Assembly (NCBI GenBank): GCA_002483765.1
Contig: DLIO01000004.1
Span: 17,066-25,147 of the forward strand
DNA from: Lentisphaeria bacterium UBA7640
Lineage (GTDB): Bacteria; Verrucomicrobiota; Lentisphaeria; Victivallales; Victivallaceae
Direction of reading: 5' to 3'
Length of the DNA: 8,082 nucleotides
Shown here piece after piece: positions 1 through 7,150 of the stretch; position 1 is the first letter of the stretch, and each line of letters starts with the position of its first letter. The notes below the pieces were generated by a model. The model was not told the DNA's origin. It ran no database searches and saw nothing but the letters and a program-made list of their open reading frames with translations. The translations under genes were made by a program, and so were the position numbers.

Positions 1-108
1 GAGCCAAAACCCGAGCCAAAACCTGAGTTGAAACCTGAGTTGAAACCTGAGTTGAAACCTGAGTTGAAACCTGAGTTGAAACCTGAGCCAAAGCCCGAGT
101 TGAAACCG
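1..108 (+). repeat. 12-nt in-frame tandem repeat in the dnaX linker
   Basis: Nine consecutive 12-nt units each encode Glu-X-Lys-Pro. Units 3-7 (25-84) are identical copies of gagttgaaacct; units 1, 2 and 8 carry cca (Pro) in place of ttg (Leu); unit 9 ends in ccg instead of cct. The array runs off the left edge, so its true copy number is unknown. Because the unit is a multiple of three, copy-number changes would keep the reading frame and only alter linker length. Confidence 0.95.
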
Positions 109-507
109 ACAATTGCGTTAACTCCAGAAGCGTTATGGGTGAAAATTACGGAAGAATTTAGCGATAATCTTGAATTATCAACGGCTATGCAACACTGTTG
201 CGTTAAATCGTTTAAAGATGACATTTTGACGGTTATTTTTGAAGATCGAACGAATGCCAAGGGTTGGCAGTTGCTCAATGAGCGTCTACACGAATGCCAT
301 CTTGCGCTCCAGAAATTGAGTGCGCGTCCTCTTAGCAGTATCAATTTGCGCCATGTTACTGATTCAGAAAACCCAGAAGACACAACTCCCCGGGTTAAAG
401 AAAGTTTGATTGCAGATTTTGATGAGTTGGAAAAAGCACGCAATAATGAAACGGTAAAAACCGCAATAGATTTATTCGGCGGCGAAATTGCCGAAATTAC
501 AAAATAA
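1..507 (+). CDS. dnaX: DNA polymerase III subunit gamma/tau (DnaX), C-terminal part, 5' end outside window
   Basis: The frame is open from base 1 to the TAA at 505-507, giving the last 168 residues; the ATPase and clamp-loader domains lie upstream of the window. The first 36 residues are a low-complexity linker of nine Glu-(Leu/Pro)-Lys-Pro units. A folded C-terminal region follows (from about residue 40, LTPEALWVKI). The protein ends in DLFGGEIAEITK, matching the FGGEI-type tail common at the end of DnaX proteins. DnaX forms the clamp-loader core that loads the beta sliding clamp at the replication fork; its tau form also ties the polymerase to the helicase. The identification rests on this tail, the Pro/Lys/Glu-rich linker and the following ybaB-recR genes, a classic neighbourhood. 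There is no real start at 28 (a TTG inside the repeat). I see no DnaX-internal frameshift signal in this part. Confidence 0.85.
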   Translation, partial: EPKPEPKPELKPELKPELKPELKPELKPEPKPELKPTIALTPEALWVKITEEFSDNLELSTAMQHCCVKSFKDDILTVIFEDRTNAKGWQLLNERLHECHLALQKLSARPLSSINLRHVTDSENPEDTTPRVKESLIADFDELEKARNNETVKTAIDLFGGEIAEITK

Positions 508-526
508 ACCATAAAGGGAAAAACCT

Positions 527-844
527 ATGTTTGGAAACTTAGCAGAGATGGCCAATATGATAAAAAAGGCAAAAGAGATAAAAGGCAACATGAAGATCAT
601 GAAAGATGAATTAGCTGCCCTTGAGGTCTCCGGAACATCCGCCGATGGCAAAATCATCGCCATTGCGAGTGGTGATTTTACGATTAAAAGTATCACTATT
701 GATCAAGATTATATGGCTGATAATGCAACATTGGCGACGATGACTATGTTGGCAGTTAATGACGCGGTCAACAATGCGCGTATCATAGCTCGGCAAAAGA
801 TGGGCGATTTGACTGGTGGACTGGATATTCCAGATCTGTTCTGA
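527..844 (+). CDS. ybaB: YbaB/EbfC family nucleoid-associated DNA-binding protein
   Basis: A 105-residue protein, the usual length for this family of small dimeric proteins that bind DNA and affect nucleoid organisation. It begins MFGNLAEMANMIKKAKEIKG, the typical amphipathic, Lys/Met-rich N-terminal helix. The LEVSGTSADGKI segment (about residues 32-43) corresponds to the family's LEVTGESGAG beta-strand region. A C-terminal helix rich in Asn/Ala (NDAVNNARIIARQKM) precedes the Gly-Gly-Leu-Asp-Ile-Pro tail. The start at 527 has a good ribosome-binding site (AAGGGAA at 514-520, six bases before ATG). It lies 19 bp after dnaX and 2 bp before recR, so the three genes are probably co-transcribed, in keeping with the conserved dnaX-ybaB-recR cluster. 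Confidence 0.95.
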   Translation: MFGNLAEMANMIKKAKEIKGNMKIMKDELAALEVSGTSADGKIIAIASGDFTIKSITIDQDYMADNATLATMTMLAVNDAVNNARIIARQKMGDLTGGLDIPDLF

Positions 845-846
845 AC

Positions 847-1449
847 ATGAATCACTATCCGGATGAGCTGAATACACTGATTGAGCTACTGCAATCGCTT
901 CCCGGCATTGGTCGGCGCGGGGCAAACAGAATAGCTTTGTCAATGCTGAAATGGGATCCTGAGAAATTATCCTGTTTTGCAAAATTGGTCGATGAGCTAC
1001 CAATAACGGTGTCGTTTTGTCCCGATTGTGGAAATCTTGCGTCATATGGAAAGCGCTGCCCAATCTGCACTGCGCCTGGTCGCGACCAGACGATCATTTG
1101 TGTCGTTGAAAATTTCACCCAGATTTCAGCGATTGAAAATAGTGCTTTTTACCGTGGATTGTATCACGTATTGGGTGGCAAACTCGCACCTTTGAGTGGA
1201 CGTGGCATTGAAGATTTAAATATTGAAACATTGCGTTCACGTTTAGTATCATTAGAGGTTAAAGAGTTGGTTTTGGCGCTTAGTCCAGACGTCGAAGGAC
1301 AGGCCACAGCCGCTTATTTGGCAAATTTATTTGTGGACTGCGATATAACGATTACTCGATTGGCGCAAGGCTTGCCAGCAGGTTCGGATATCAGTTATGC
1401 TGACTCTGCGACTATCGGCGCTGCTCTGAAGGGGCGGCGAGTATTCTGA
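847..1449 (+). CDS. recR: Recombination mediator protein RecR
   Basis: A 200-residue protein, full length for RecR. In order: a helix-hairpin-helix segment (LQSLPGIGRRGANRIAL, about residues 14-30); a four-cysteine zinc finger (C58, C61, C70, C73 in CPDCGN...CPIC); then a Toprim domain starting at ICVVEN with the RecR hallmark YHVLGG...PLSGRGIEDLNI and a later LSPDVEGQATAAYL segment. The C-terminal TRLAQGLPAGSDISYAD and ALKGRRVF match the family's Walker B-like motif and tail. RecR works with RecO (and RecF) to load RecA on SSB-coated single-stranded gaps. The ATG sits 2 bp after the ybaB stop with no clear Shine-Dalgarno sequence, so translation is probably coupled to ybaB. Confidence 0.97.
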   Translation: MNHYPDELNTLIELLQSLPGIGRRGANRIALSMLKWDPEKLSCFAKLVDELPITVSFCPDCGNLASYGKRCPICTAPGRDQTIICVVENFTQISAIENSAFYRGLYHVLGGKLAPLSGRGIEDLNIETLRSRLVSLEVKELVLALSPDVEGQATAAYLANLFVDCDITITRLAQGLPAGSDISYADSATIGAALKGRRVF

Positions 1450-1544
1450 TGGGGAAAAATGTTTTTACGTTGAGCAATTGATTTGCCGGCGATTTGCGAT
1501 ACTTTATTAATTTAAATAACTCAATAAAATGGATCTTAATTTTT

Positions 1545-2360
1545 ATGAATAATGCTGATGTTAAAGTTTTGGTGATTACTGGATTCGGTCTAAATTGTGA
1601 AACTGAAACTGCTGCCGCTTTTAATTATTGCGGTGCTACTGCTGAAAAAGTTCACTTGAATGACATTCTTGACGGTAAACGCAAATTGTCGGAATTTCAT
1701 ATCTTGGCACTGATTGGTGGATTCTCTTTTGGTGACCATCTTGGTTCCGGTTCAGTTTTTGCCAACCGCGTCAAATACAATTTGCGTGAACAACTCGAGC
1801 AATTTATCGCTGACGGCAAGCTTGTTATCGGAATTTGTAATGGTTTCCAGACCTTGACTCGTTTGGGCATGGTTCCGGCATTAAACGGCGAATATTTCAC
1901 TCAACAAGCCGCATTGGCACACAACGAAAGCGGCGTTTTCCGCGACGATTGGGTTTATTTGAAAACCAACCAAGATTCACCGTGTATTTTTACAAAAGGT
2001 ATTGAACTCGTGCGTCTGCCGATTCGCCACGGCGAAGGGAAATTTATTGCAGATGACGCGACACTGAAAATGATTGAACAAAATAATTTAGTCGCGCTAC
2101 GTTATGCTAATGCTGACGGCTCAACCGCGACTGAATTTCCAGCCAATCCAAACGGTTCTTCCAATGCCATTGCCGCAATTTGTGACGCGAGTGGCAGGGT
2201 TTTTGGTTTAATGCCACATCCTGAAGCTTTTTTATCGCCGTTCAACTCCCCAGACTGGACGATGGACAAACTGAAAGGAGAGTTGCCTGAGGAAGGGCAA
2301 GGAGTGATTTTCTTCCGCAACGCAGTTGAGTTCGCCGCCGCCAATTTAACCCAAAAATAA
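1545..2360 (+). CDS. purQ: Phosphoribosylformylglycinamidine (FGAM) synthase, glutaminase subunit PurQ
   Basis: A 271-residue class I glutamine amidotransferase that would release ammonia from glutamine for the PurL synthetase subunit in step four of purine synthesis. It begins with a VKVLVITGFGLNCE strand-turn typical of PurQ. The nucleophile is Cys98 in GICNGFQ, and the other triad residues are His225 and Glu227 in LMPHPEAF. IGGFSFGDHLGSGSVFANR (about 57-75) and PIRHGEGKF (159-167) are also PurQ hallmarks. At about 271 residues it is longer than the short (about 220-230) PurQ forms. ATG 1545 is preferred over the in-frame TTG at 1494, because the 17 extra residues (many Asn/Ile) have no family match. 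The Shine-Dalgarno sequence is weak. No purL or purS is in the window. The gene ends 4 bp before the first permease gene, so it probably shares a transcript with lol. Confidence 0.95.
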   Translation: MNNADVKVLVITGFGLNCETETAAAFNYCGATAEKVHLNDILDGKRKLSEFHILALIGGFSFGDHLGSGSVFANRVKYNLREQLEQFIADGKLVIGICNGFQTLTRLGMVPALNGEYFTQQAALAHNESGVFRDDWVYLKTNQDSPCIFTKGIELVRLPIRHGEGKFIADDATLKMIEQNNLVALRYANADGSTATEFPANPNGSSNAIAAICDASGRVFGLMPHPEAFLSPFNSPDWTMDKLKGELPEEGQGVIFFRNAVEFAAANLTQK

Positions 2361-2364
2361 TTCA

Positions 2365-3639
2365 ATGAATCTACGGACTGAGCTTTTTCTTGCGAAACGT
2401 TATCTCCGTCCGGAGCGCAGCGCTGTATCGTTAATTACGGTAATTTCTTTGCTGGGCGTAACCCTTGGTGTCGCTGTATTGATTGTTGTCTTGGCAGTAT
2501 TCACTGGTTTTACCGACTTAATGCGTGAAAAACTATTGAATACACGCGCACATCTACAAATTTATTCCACACAGTCGAACGTTATTGCCAAACCTGAATT
2601 AGTGATTAAAGCTATTGAAGAGTGTGGTGGTCGCGGAATGTCAATGATCGCCGCTCCAGTATTGCTGCAAGATGGCGCTGATTTTATTCCAAAACGAGTG
2701 ATGGCAGTAAATTTTGAATCAGCATTACAGAACTTCAAATTGGAAATTTCCTCGAGTAAAAAATTTTCATCTGAAGAAAAGTCCAATGTTGCCTGGATCA
2801 GCGAAGAAATTGCCCAAGAACGTGGCCTGAAAGAGGGTGATCGCATCTGGCTTCATACGCCGGAACGCCTCGCACAGATTGCTACAGCTCAGTTAAAAGG
2901 GCAAACAACCCCCGACGAGGTAGCGCGCGCGCAAGGATTTACGATTTCCCGTATCTATAAAATGGGTAAATATGATTTTGACAAGGCGACAATTTTTATC
3001 AATTTAGCGGATGGCCGAAAATTATTTGGCATTCCCCCGGAAATGTCATTGGCAGTTTACGCGTGGTTGTCTGATCCTTTCAGAATGGAGAAAGAAGTAC
3101 AAGCTTTGCATGACAAGCTAGCAAATAAGGCCCAAAGTTTTCGAATTTATACCTGGCGCGAATTGAATGCTCAAATGTTCGGAATGTTGCAATCACAAAA
3201 AAATATGATGTTTTTCATTTTTTTCTTTATTGTTCTTGTCGCGGCGTTTAGTATTGGCAATACCTTGATCACCGTAGTCTTTCAAAAAAGTCGAGAAATT
3301 GGCTTGTTGAAAGCTCTGGGAGCAACGCCGTTTAGTATGATGCGAGTATTTGTTTGGCAGGGCATGCTGGTTGGAATTCTTGGTAGTATCGGCGGCGTGA
3401 CGCTGGCGTTGGCGACTTTGGCGGTGCGCAATGATTTTATGGGATTGCTCGAACGGCTCAGCGGGCGTGAACTGTTTCCAAAAGAGATGTATTTTTTTGA
3501 CAGCCTTCCGGCACAAATTGTGTTTGGCGATGTGGCGTTGATTGCAGTTGCCGCAGTGATTTTGTGCACGCTGGGCGCGGTATTACCGGCTTGGCGTGCG
3601 GCGTCTTTGGAACCTGCTCGCGCATTGCGTGACGAATGA
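2365..3639 (+). CDS. LolC/LolE-family lipoprotein-releasing ABC transporter permease (copy 1)
   Basis: A 424-residue inner-membrane protein with the FtsX/MacB permease layout. A short cytoplasmic N-terminus leads into TM1 (about 22-48, VISLLGVTLGVAVLIVVLAV). A large periplasmic domain follows (about 50-275), then three helices at about 281-305, 328-354 and 384-408. The cytoplasmic segment between TM2 and TM3 (QKSREIGLLKALGA, 307-320) is the conserved FtsX coupling helix that contacts the ATPase. The RYLRP start and the end PAWRAASLEPARALR are typical of LolC/E. With the second permease and LolD it should extract outer-membrane lipoproteins from the inner membrane and pass them to LolA. Whether it is LolC or LolE cannot be decided by reading; the LolA-binding hook would need a structural alignment. 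No Shine-Dalgarno sequence is evident 4 bp after purQ, so coupled translation is likely. Confidence 0.93.
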   Translation: MNLRTELFLAKRYLRPERSAVSLITVISLLGVTLGVAVLIVVLAVFTGFTDLMREKLLNTRAHLQIYSTQSNVIAKPELVIKAIEECGGRGMSMIAAPVLLQDGADFIPKRVMAVNFESALQNFKLEISSSKKFSSEEKSNVAWISEEIAQERGLKEGDRIWLHTPERLAQIATAQLKGQTTPDEVARAQGFTISRIYKMGKYDFDKATIFINLADGRKLFGIPPEMSLAVYAWLSDPFRMEKEVQALHDKLANKAQSFRIYTWRELNAQMFGMLQSQKNMMFFIFFFIVLVAAFSIGNTLITVVFQKSREIGLLKALGATPFSMMRVFVWQGMLVGILGSIGGVTLALATLAVRNDFMGLLERLSGRELFPKEMYFFDSLPAQIVFGDVALIAVAAVILCTLGAVLPAWRAASLEPARALRDE

Positions 3640-3651
3640 TAGGCGGGAAAT

Positions 3652-4920
3652 ATGAATTTAAAAACTGAAATGATGCTGGCTGGACGTTATTTGAAGCCGC
3701 GCCGTAACGCGATCTCAGTCATCACTTGTATCTCAATTTTGGGGGTAACCCTTGGCGTAGCGGTTTTAGTCGTGGTGTTGTCAGTAATGACCGGTTTGAC
3801 CGATTTGATTAAAGATAAATTATTAAAAACCTCACCGCATCTACAAATCAAATTGACCGAGAACCGTATAATCGGTGATCCGGATAAAGTCACTGCGGCG
3901 ATCGAAAAAATCGGCGGACACGGTGCGGCGGTAGTAATGCGCCCAGTTGTGATTCAGACCGCTTATCGCTTGTTGCCACGCATGGCGTTCGGTATTGATT
4001 ATGCCGATATTGTTGGGCATCTAGAGTTGAATGTCCAAGGCGTTGACGGTCAAGTTAGGTTGGGTCCGCGCCAGGCATTTTTAAGTCGCAGTGGCAGTCA
4101 GGAATTGTTGGCAACTACTCATAGTAAAATTGTGATCCATTCGCCGGAACAGCTGGGGCAGATGGTGGAAACCGCGAGCGACGGCGTAGTCAAAATAGCC
4201 GCGAATAAAGAATTTTATGTGCCCAAAGAGTTGGAAGTCAGCGGTTTGTTTTCTTCTGGCAATAACGATTTTGATCAAGGAACGATTTTGATTAACCGCG
4301 AAGATGCTAATGATCTGTTTGATATGCCGTTAGGTTCGGTCGATACGGTTTACGGCTGGGTCAAAGATCCGTTTCAGATGGATTCGGAATTGGCAAATCT
4401 GCGTGACGCTCTGCCAGAATACCAGATTGAACCGTGGATGTTCACCCATCGCAAGGTGTTGGGAGTGCTTCAGGTGGAACGCAATATGATGTTTTTTCTT
4501 TTGATTTTCATTGTGTTGGTGGCCGCTTTCAGTATCACTAATACGCTGATTACGGTGATTCACCAAAAAACGCGCGAAATTGGCGTTTTGAATTCGCTCG
4601 GCGCGTCGCGACGTTCCATCATGCGGATATTTATCATGCAGGGGATGTTTGTCGGGATTTTCGGAGCACTGGGTGGCATTGCCGGTGGCATTGCCGCGGT
4701 ATTTTGGCGACTTGCGCTGATGAATTGGTTCGGTCGTTTAACGGGTCAAGAGTTGTTCCCAAAAGAGTATTATATTGTTCACGAACTGCCGGCACGGCTG
4801 GTGGCGACGGATCTGGTTTTTATTGGTTTGATTGCGATAGTTTTATGCACGCTGGGAGCGGCTTTGCCGGCTTATGTCGCATCACGTTTGGACCCAGCGA
4901 AAGCACTGCGTCACGGCTAG
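3652..4920 (+). CDS. LolC/LolE-family lipoprotein-releasing ABC transporter permease (copy 2)
   Basis: A 422-residue paralogue of the preceding gene with the same architecture: TM1 about 22-48 (ISILGVTLGVAVLVVVLSVM), a periplasmic domain (about 50-270), TM2 about 279-303, TM3 about 325-352, and TM4 about 385-407. The coupling helix is HQKTREIGVLNSLGA (304-318), and the C-terminus PAYVASRLDPAKALR matches the first copy. The N-terminal 65 residues are strikingly alike in the two proteins (RYL-P-R-A...SLLGVTLGVAVL...LTDL...KLL-T), while the periplasmic parts diverge. This is what an old tandem duplication giving a LolC/LolE heterodimer would look like. The start lies 12 bp after copy 1, with GGCGGGAAA just upstream as ribosome-binding site. 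The next gene supplies the ATPase. Assignment to LolC or LolE specifically is open. Confidence 0.93.
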   Translation: MNLKTEMMLAGRYLKPRRNAISVITCISILGVTLGVAVLVVVLSVMTGLTDLIKDKLLKTSPHLQIKLTENRIIGDPDKVTAAIEKIGGHGAAVVMRPVVIQTAYRLLPRMAFGIDYADIVGHLELNVQGVDGQVRLGPRQAFLSRSGSQELLATTHSKIVIHSPEQLGQMVETASDGVVKIAANKEFYVPKELEVSGLFSSGNNDFDQGTILINREDANDLFDMPLGSVDTVYGWVKDPFQMDSELANLRDALPEYQIEPWMFTHRKVLGVLQVERNMMFFLLIFIVLVAAFSITNTLITVIHQKTREIGVLNSLGASRRSIMRIFIMQGMFVGIFGALGGIAGGIAAVFWRLALMNWFGRLTGQELFPKEYYIVHELPARLVATDLVFIGLIAIVLCTLGAALPAYVASRLDPAKALRHG

Positions 4921-4929
4921 GAGTTAAAA

Positions 4930-5619
4930 ATGATAGAAAAAGAGCTTTATCTTGAAGTAAAAGATGTTCATAAAAGTTACCGGATCGGGAAAAAAGAGAT
5001 CAGTGTTCTTCGTGGCGTCAATATGTCAGTCGCGCGTGGAAGTTGGGTTTCTCTGCTCGGCGCGTCCGGGAGCGGAAAAACTACTCTACTAAATATTCTC
5101 GGCATTCTCGAACGCCCAGATGCTGGTAACGTCGTTTGCGGCGGCGTCAATTATTCGAACCTAAGTCAGCGTCAATCCGGATATTTTCGCAATAAACGAA
5201 TTGGCTTTATTTTTCAAGCGTACCACATGATGCCGGAACTAAATATTCTGGAAAACGTGATGTTGCCAGGGCGCTTAAACTCCGCAGCCTCTGCGGATTT
5301 ACGGACGCGCGCCGAGGAATTGCTTGACAAAATGGGTTTAAGCGATCGCTTAAAACATCGTCCCTCGGAACTGTCGGGCGGCGAACAACAACGCGCAGCC
5401 ATCGCACGAGCGCTGATCAATTCCCCAGAATTAATTTTAGCGGACGAACCGACCGGCAATCTGGATTCAAAAACCGGCAGCGGAATTCTGGATATCTTCC
5501 AGCAACTGCATCAAGAAACGACAGCCCCGTCAATCGTGATGATCACCCACAATCAAGCGATCGCCGAATTGGGCGACACCATTCTAAACTTAAAAGACGG
5601 CGTCCTCACTGAAAATTGA
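4930..5619 (+). CDS. lolD: Lipoprotein-releasing system ATP-binding protein LolD
   Basis: A 229-residue ABC ATPase, normal LolD length, with every motif intact: Walker A GASGSGKT (44-51), Q-loop Gln96 (FIFQAYHMMPELNILENV), signature LSGGEQQR (148-155), Walker B LILADEP with catalytic Glu173, D-loop NLDS (177-180) and H-loop His207 (MITHN). The Q-loop surroundings (QAYHMMPELNILENVMLP) are those of the LolD/MacB/FtsE subgroup. Its position after two LolC/E permeases makes LolD the best reading. It is a cytoplasmic, peripheral membrane protein that powers lipoprotein extraction. The ribosome-binding site AGGAG (4919-4923) overlaps the TAG stop of the upstream permease and sits six bases before ATG, indicating one operon with coupled expression. 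It is the last gene of the rightward block. Confidence 0.94.
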   Translation: MIEKELYLEVKDVHKSYRIGKKEISVLRGVNMSVARGSWVSLLGASGSGKTTLLNILGILERPDAGNVVCGGVNYSNLSQRQSGYFRNKRIGFIFQAYHMMPELNILENVMLPGRLNSAASADLRTRAEELLDKMGLSDRLKHRPSELSGGEQQRAAIARALINSPELILADEPTGNLDSKTGSGILDIFQQLHQETTAPSIVMITHNQAIAELGDTILNLKDGVLTEN

Positions 5620-5636
5620 TTACGATCAAGAATTAG

Positions 5637-5691
5637 AAAAAGGCCATAACTCGCTCCTCAACTTCGCGCGCGAAGTTGAGAGCGCGAGTTA
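5637..5691 (-). terminator. Large hairpin with minus-strand T-run; likely terminator of the leftward gene pair
   Basis: The core 5657-5680 is a perfect 24-bp palindrome (12-bp arms, ctcaacttcgcg and its complement). It is flanked by further matching arms taactcgc (5647-5654) and gcgagtta (5684-5691), separated from the core by a small asymmetric internal loop (tc against agc). On the minus strand the hairpin is followed by TGGCC and then five T's (5641 to 5637). No T-run follows on the plus strand. The minus-strand genes ending at 5801 would be read into it, so it best fits a factor-independent terminator for them. The five bases between stem and T-run make it imperfect. It may also block read-through from lolD on the other side or be a dispersed palindromic repeat. 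Confidence 0.6.
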
Positions 5692-5800
5692 CAACGATAA
5701 AACCAGCAAATTTATTAGGTTTTTGATGAACAGATAATAGCGGAAACATTCAAAAGCAAATGGGACTGGGTTTCAAAAAAGCATTACTTCTTTGTACTCT

Positions 5801-7150
5801 TTATGCGATCGCATGGGTTGTAGAAGTGAAAGGATGAAATTTGGGCATAAAACTTCTAAGCAAATTGTTTTCGTCAAGAAACATGTGCGCAATGTCTGGA
5901 AAATCATTACGATTTATAGCGATCTTAGCGCGAGGGTTATGATACATAACCAAGCCTTCGCCCCAACTTTCTTTTGTATTTTCATTGATTTCAAACATAA
6001 AAGGAATTGGCATGGTAGCATTGGGATCATGGTCGTATCGAGCCCCTTCTCTGATGAGACGAATATTTGCATCCCCAAATCCAGCGATTTTTCCCATGCG
6101 ATTAAATTTTGAGATTGTGGCACTGTTTGTAAAAAGAACAGCACTTATATTTTCAGCATCCGCAAGATCAAAAAAAGATTCCTCTAGCCTTTTGGTCTTC
6201 CAAATAAAAGAGTCTATTTTTTGCGGTTTGGGGCGTAAATTGCCATTCTTGCCATAGGCAATTTCATAGTCATAGCCATAGAGGTAACGCTCTAACCCAG
6301 GATGCGAACAGCACATAGATCCATTTAGATGAAAATCTTCAATCGCAAAAATCAATGGTTTCCCATTGACCTGCGGTAACTCCCAATACCTTTTTTTATC
6401 AGGTTTATACCGATGATTCAACTTTGTAAAAAGCGAACTTCCAAATTTTACAGGAAAATATGTTGCCACTAATTTTTTTAATATTTCTGGATCATCTGGG
6501 ATGCTCGTTATGTCATTCTTACCAGGATTGACAGTTGTACATTCAAGCGCAAAATTTATTTTTCCTTTAGCGAAAACAAAATCTGGGTAAGATGACTTTT
6601 CATCTATTATAAATTGCGATTCATGCAAATATGCAAATATATAAAGCTCAAACAGGCGAGCATTAAATCCTGCTGTTTGGAATTGTTCTATAAAGTTGCC
6701 ATCCTTATCCTTGAAGACATAGGCGATTTCCCTGACAACTTCTTTTGCTGGAGAATGTTGTGGCATGTTTAGAGAGGAAAAAAATGGGTGTAATGCTTTT
6801 GCATTTTTTACGACCCTGTATACATCAAAGCACCTCTTTTCATCCCCTTGATAGAATTCATCCTGCGTATCGGGAATTTTAGCAACTTCATCCTTTGTTT
6901 TTTTGATTGCATCTTCAATCGTAGAAAATGAGCAAAAGACTTGGAATGAACGATATCTGCGCTGTCTGTCTCGCCCCATCAAAATAATATTGAAATCTTT
7001 ATCCGTATAGTCAAATGAAATTACAGCCAGAATATTATTGTTATTTGTGGCGAAATGTGCAACTTCGCAACTTATAACTCCTTCATAAGGGAAGTGCGAA
7101 ATGGTTAATAATCTGAACAAGGCTGTTGAAATTGTATGAAGTTTAGCCAT
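5801..7150 (-). CDS. Uncharacterised 449-residue protein with a PD-(D/E)XK nuclease-like core
   Basis: The gene has no function I can name with confidence. There is no signal peptide or membrane segment, so it is probably cytoplasmic. The middle region looks like a PD-(D/E)XK fold: a helix with Glu168 in FNARLFELYIFAYLHE, a hydrophobic strand, Pro189-Asp190-Phe in SSYPDFVFAKGK, then NFALECTTVNP with Glu203-Cys-Thr205. The usual Lys of E-x-K is replaced by Thr, so activity is uncertain. The first 130 residues may be a separate domain (beta-rich GVISCEVAHFATNNNNILAVISFD). The C-terminal half is conserved-looking (IFAIEDFH, SAVLFTNSATISKFNRMGKIAGFG, ESWGEGLVMYHNP). The ATG has AGGGGG at 7165-7160, nine bases upstream, and overlaps the end of the 67-residue gene by 8 bp, so the two are translationally coupled. 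It faces lolD tail to tail. Base composition is visibly more AT-rich than the lol block, hinting at acquisition. Confidence 0.8.
   Translation of the reverse strand: MAKLHTISTALFRLLTISHFPYEGVISCEVAHFATNNNNILAVISFDYTDKDFNIILMGRDRQRRYRSFQVFCSFSTIEDAIKKTKDEVAKIPDTQDEFYQGDEKRCFDVYRVVKNAKALHPFFSSLNMPQHSPAKEVVREIAYVFKDKDGNFIEQFQTAGFNARLFELYIFAYLHESQFIIDEKSSYPDFVFAKGKINFALECTTVNPGKNDITSIPDDPEILKKLVATYFPVKFGSSLFTKLNHRYKPDKKRYWELPQVNGKPLIFAIEDFHLNGSMCCSHPGLERYLYGYDYEIAYGKNGNLRPKPQKIDSFIWKTKRLEESFFDLADAENISAVLFTNSATISKFNRMGKIAGFGDANIRLIREGARYDHDPNATMPIPFMFEINENTKESWGEGLVMYHNPRAKIAINRNDFPDIAHMFLDENNLLRSFMPKFHPFTSTTHAIA

Noticed and set aside
1..108. Short tandem repeat as a CRISPR array
   Set aside because: The units are 12 nt, contiguous without spacers, and in frame within dnaX.
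611..1063. 150-codon minus-strand open frame across ybaB and recR
   Set aside because: It lies opposite two unambiguous conserved genes, and its translation shows no recognisable motif.
1494..1544. Longer PurQ start at TTG 1494
   Set aside because: It adds 17 residues (RYFINLNNSIKW...) with no PurQ resemblance. ATG 1545 starts three to five residues before the first conserved strand.
3193..3569. Overlapping minus-strand open frames inside the first permease gene
   Set aside because: They fall opposite the TM2 to TM4 region of a clear LolC/E permease and have no supporting start signals.
2365..4920. Tandem permeases as an assembly duplication
   Set aside because: The two genes differ throughout at the DNA level and strongly in the periplasmic domain, so they are genuine paralogues.
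5955..5990. Shared ENTK-x-SWG octapeptide in the 449-aa protein (390-397) and the TIR protein (55-62)
   Set aside because: The codons used differ at most positions and the surrounding sequences do not align, so it looks like chance convergence rather than a duplicated or shared domain.
5792..6112. 106-codon plus-strand open frame antisense to the end of the 449-aa gene
   Set aside because: It starts inside the terminator-side gap, has no family-like features, and lies entirely opposite a longer, better-supported gene with a good ribosome-binding site.
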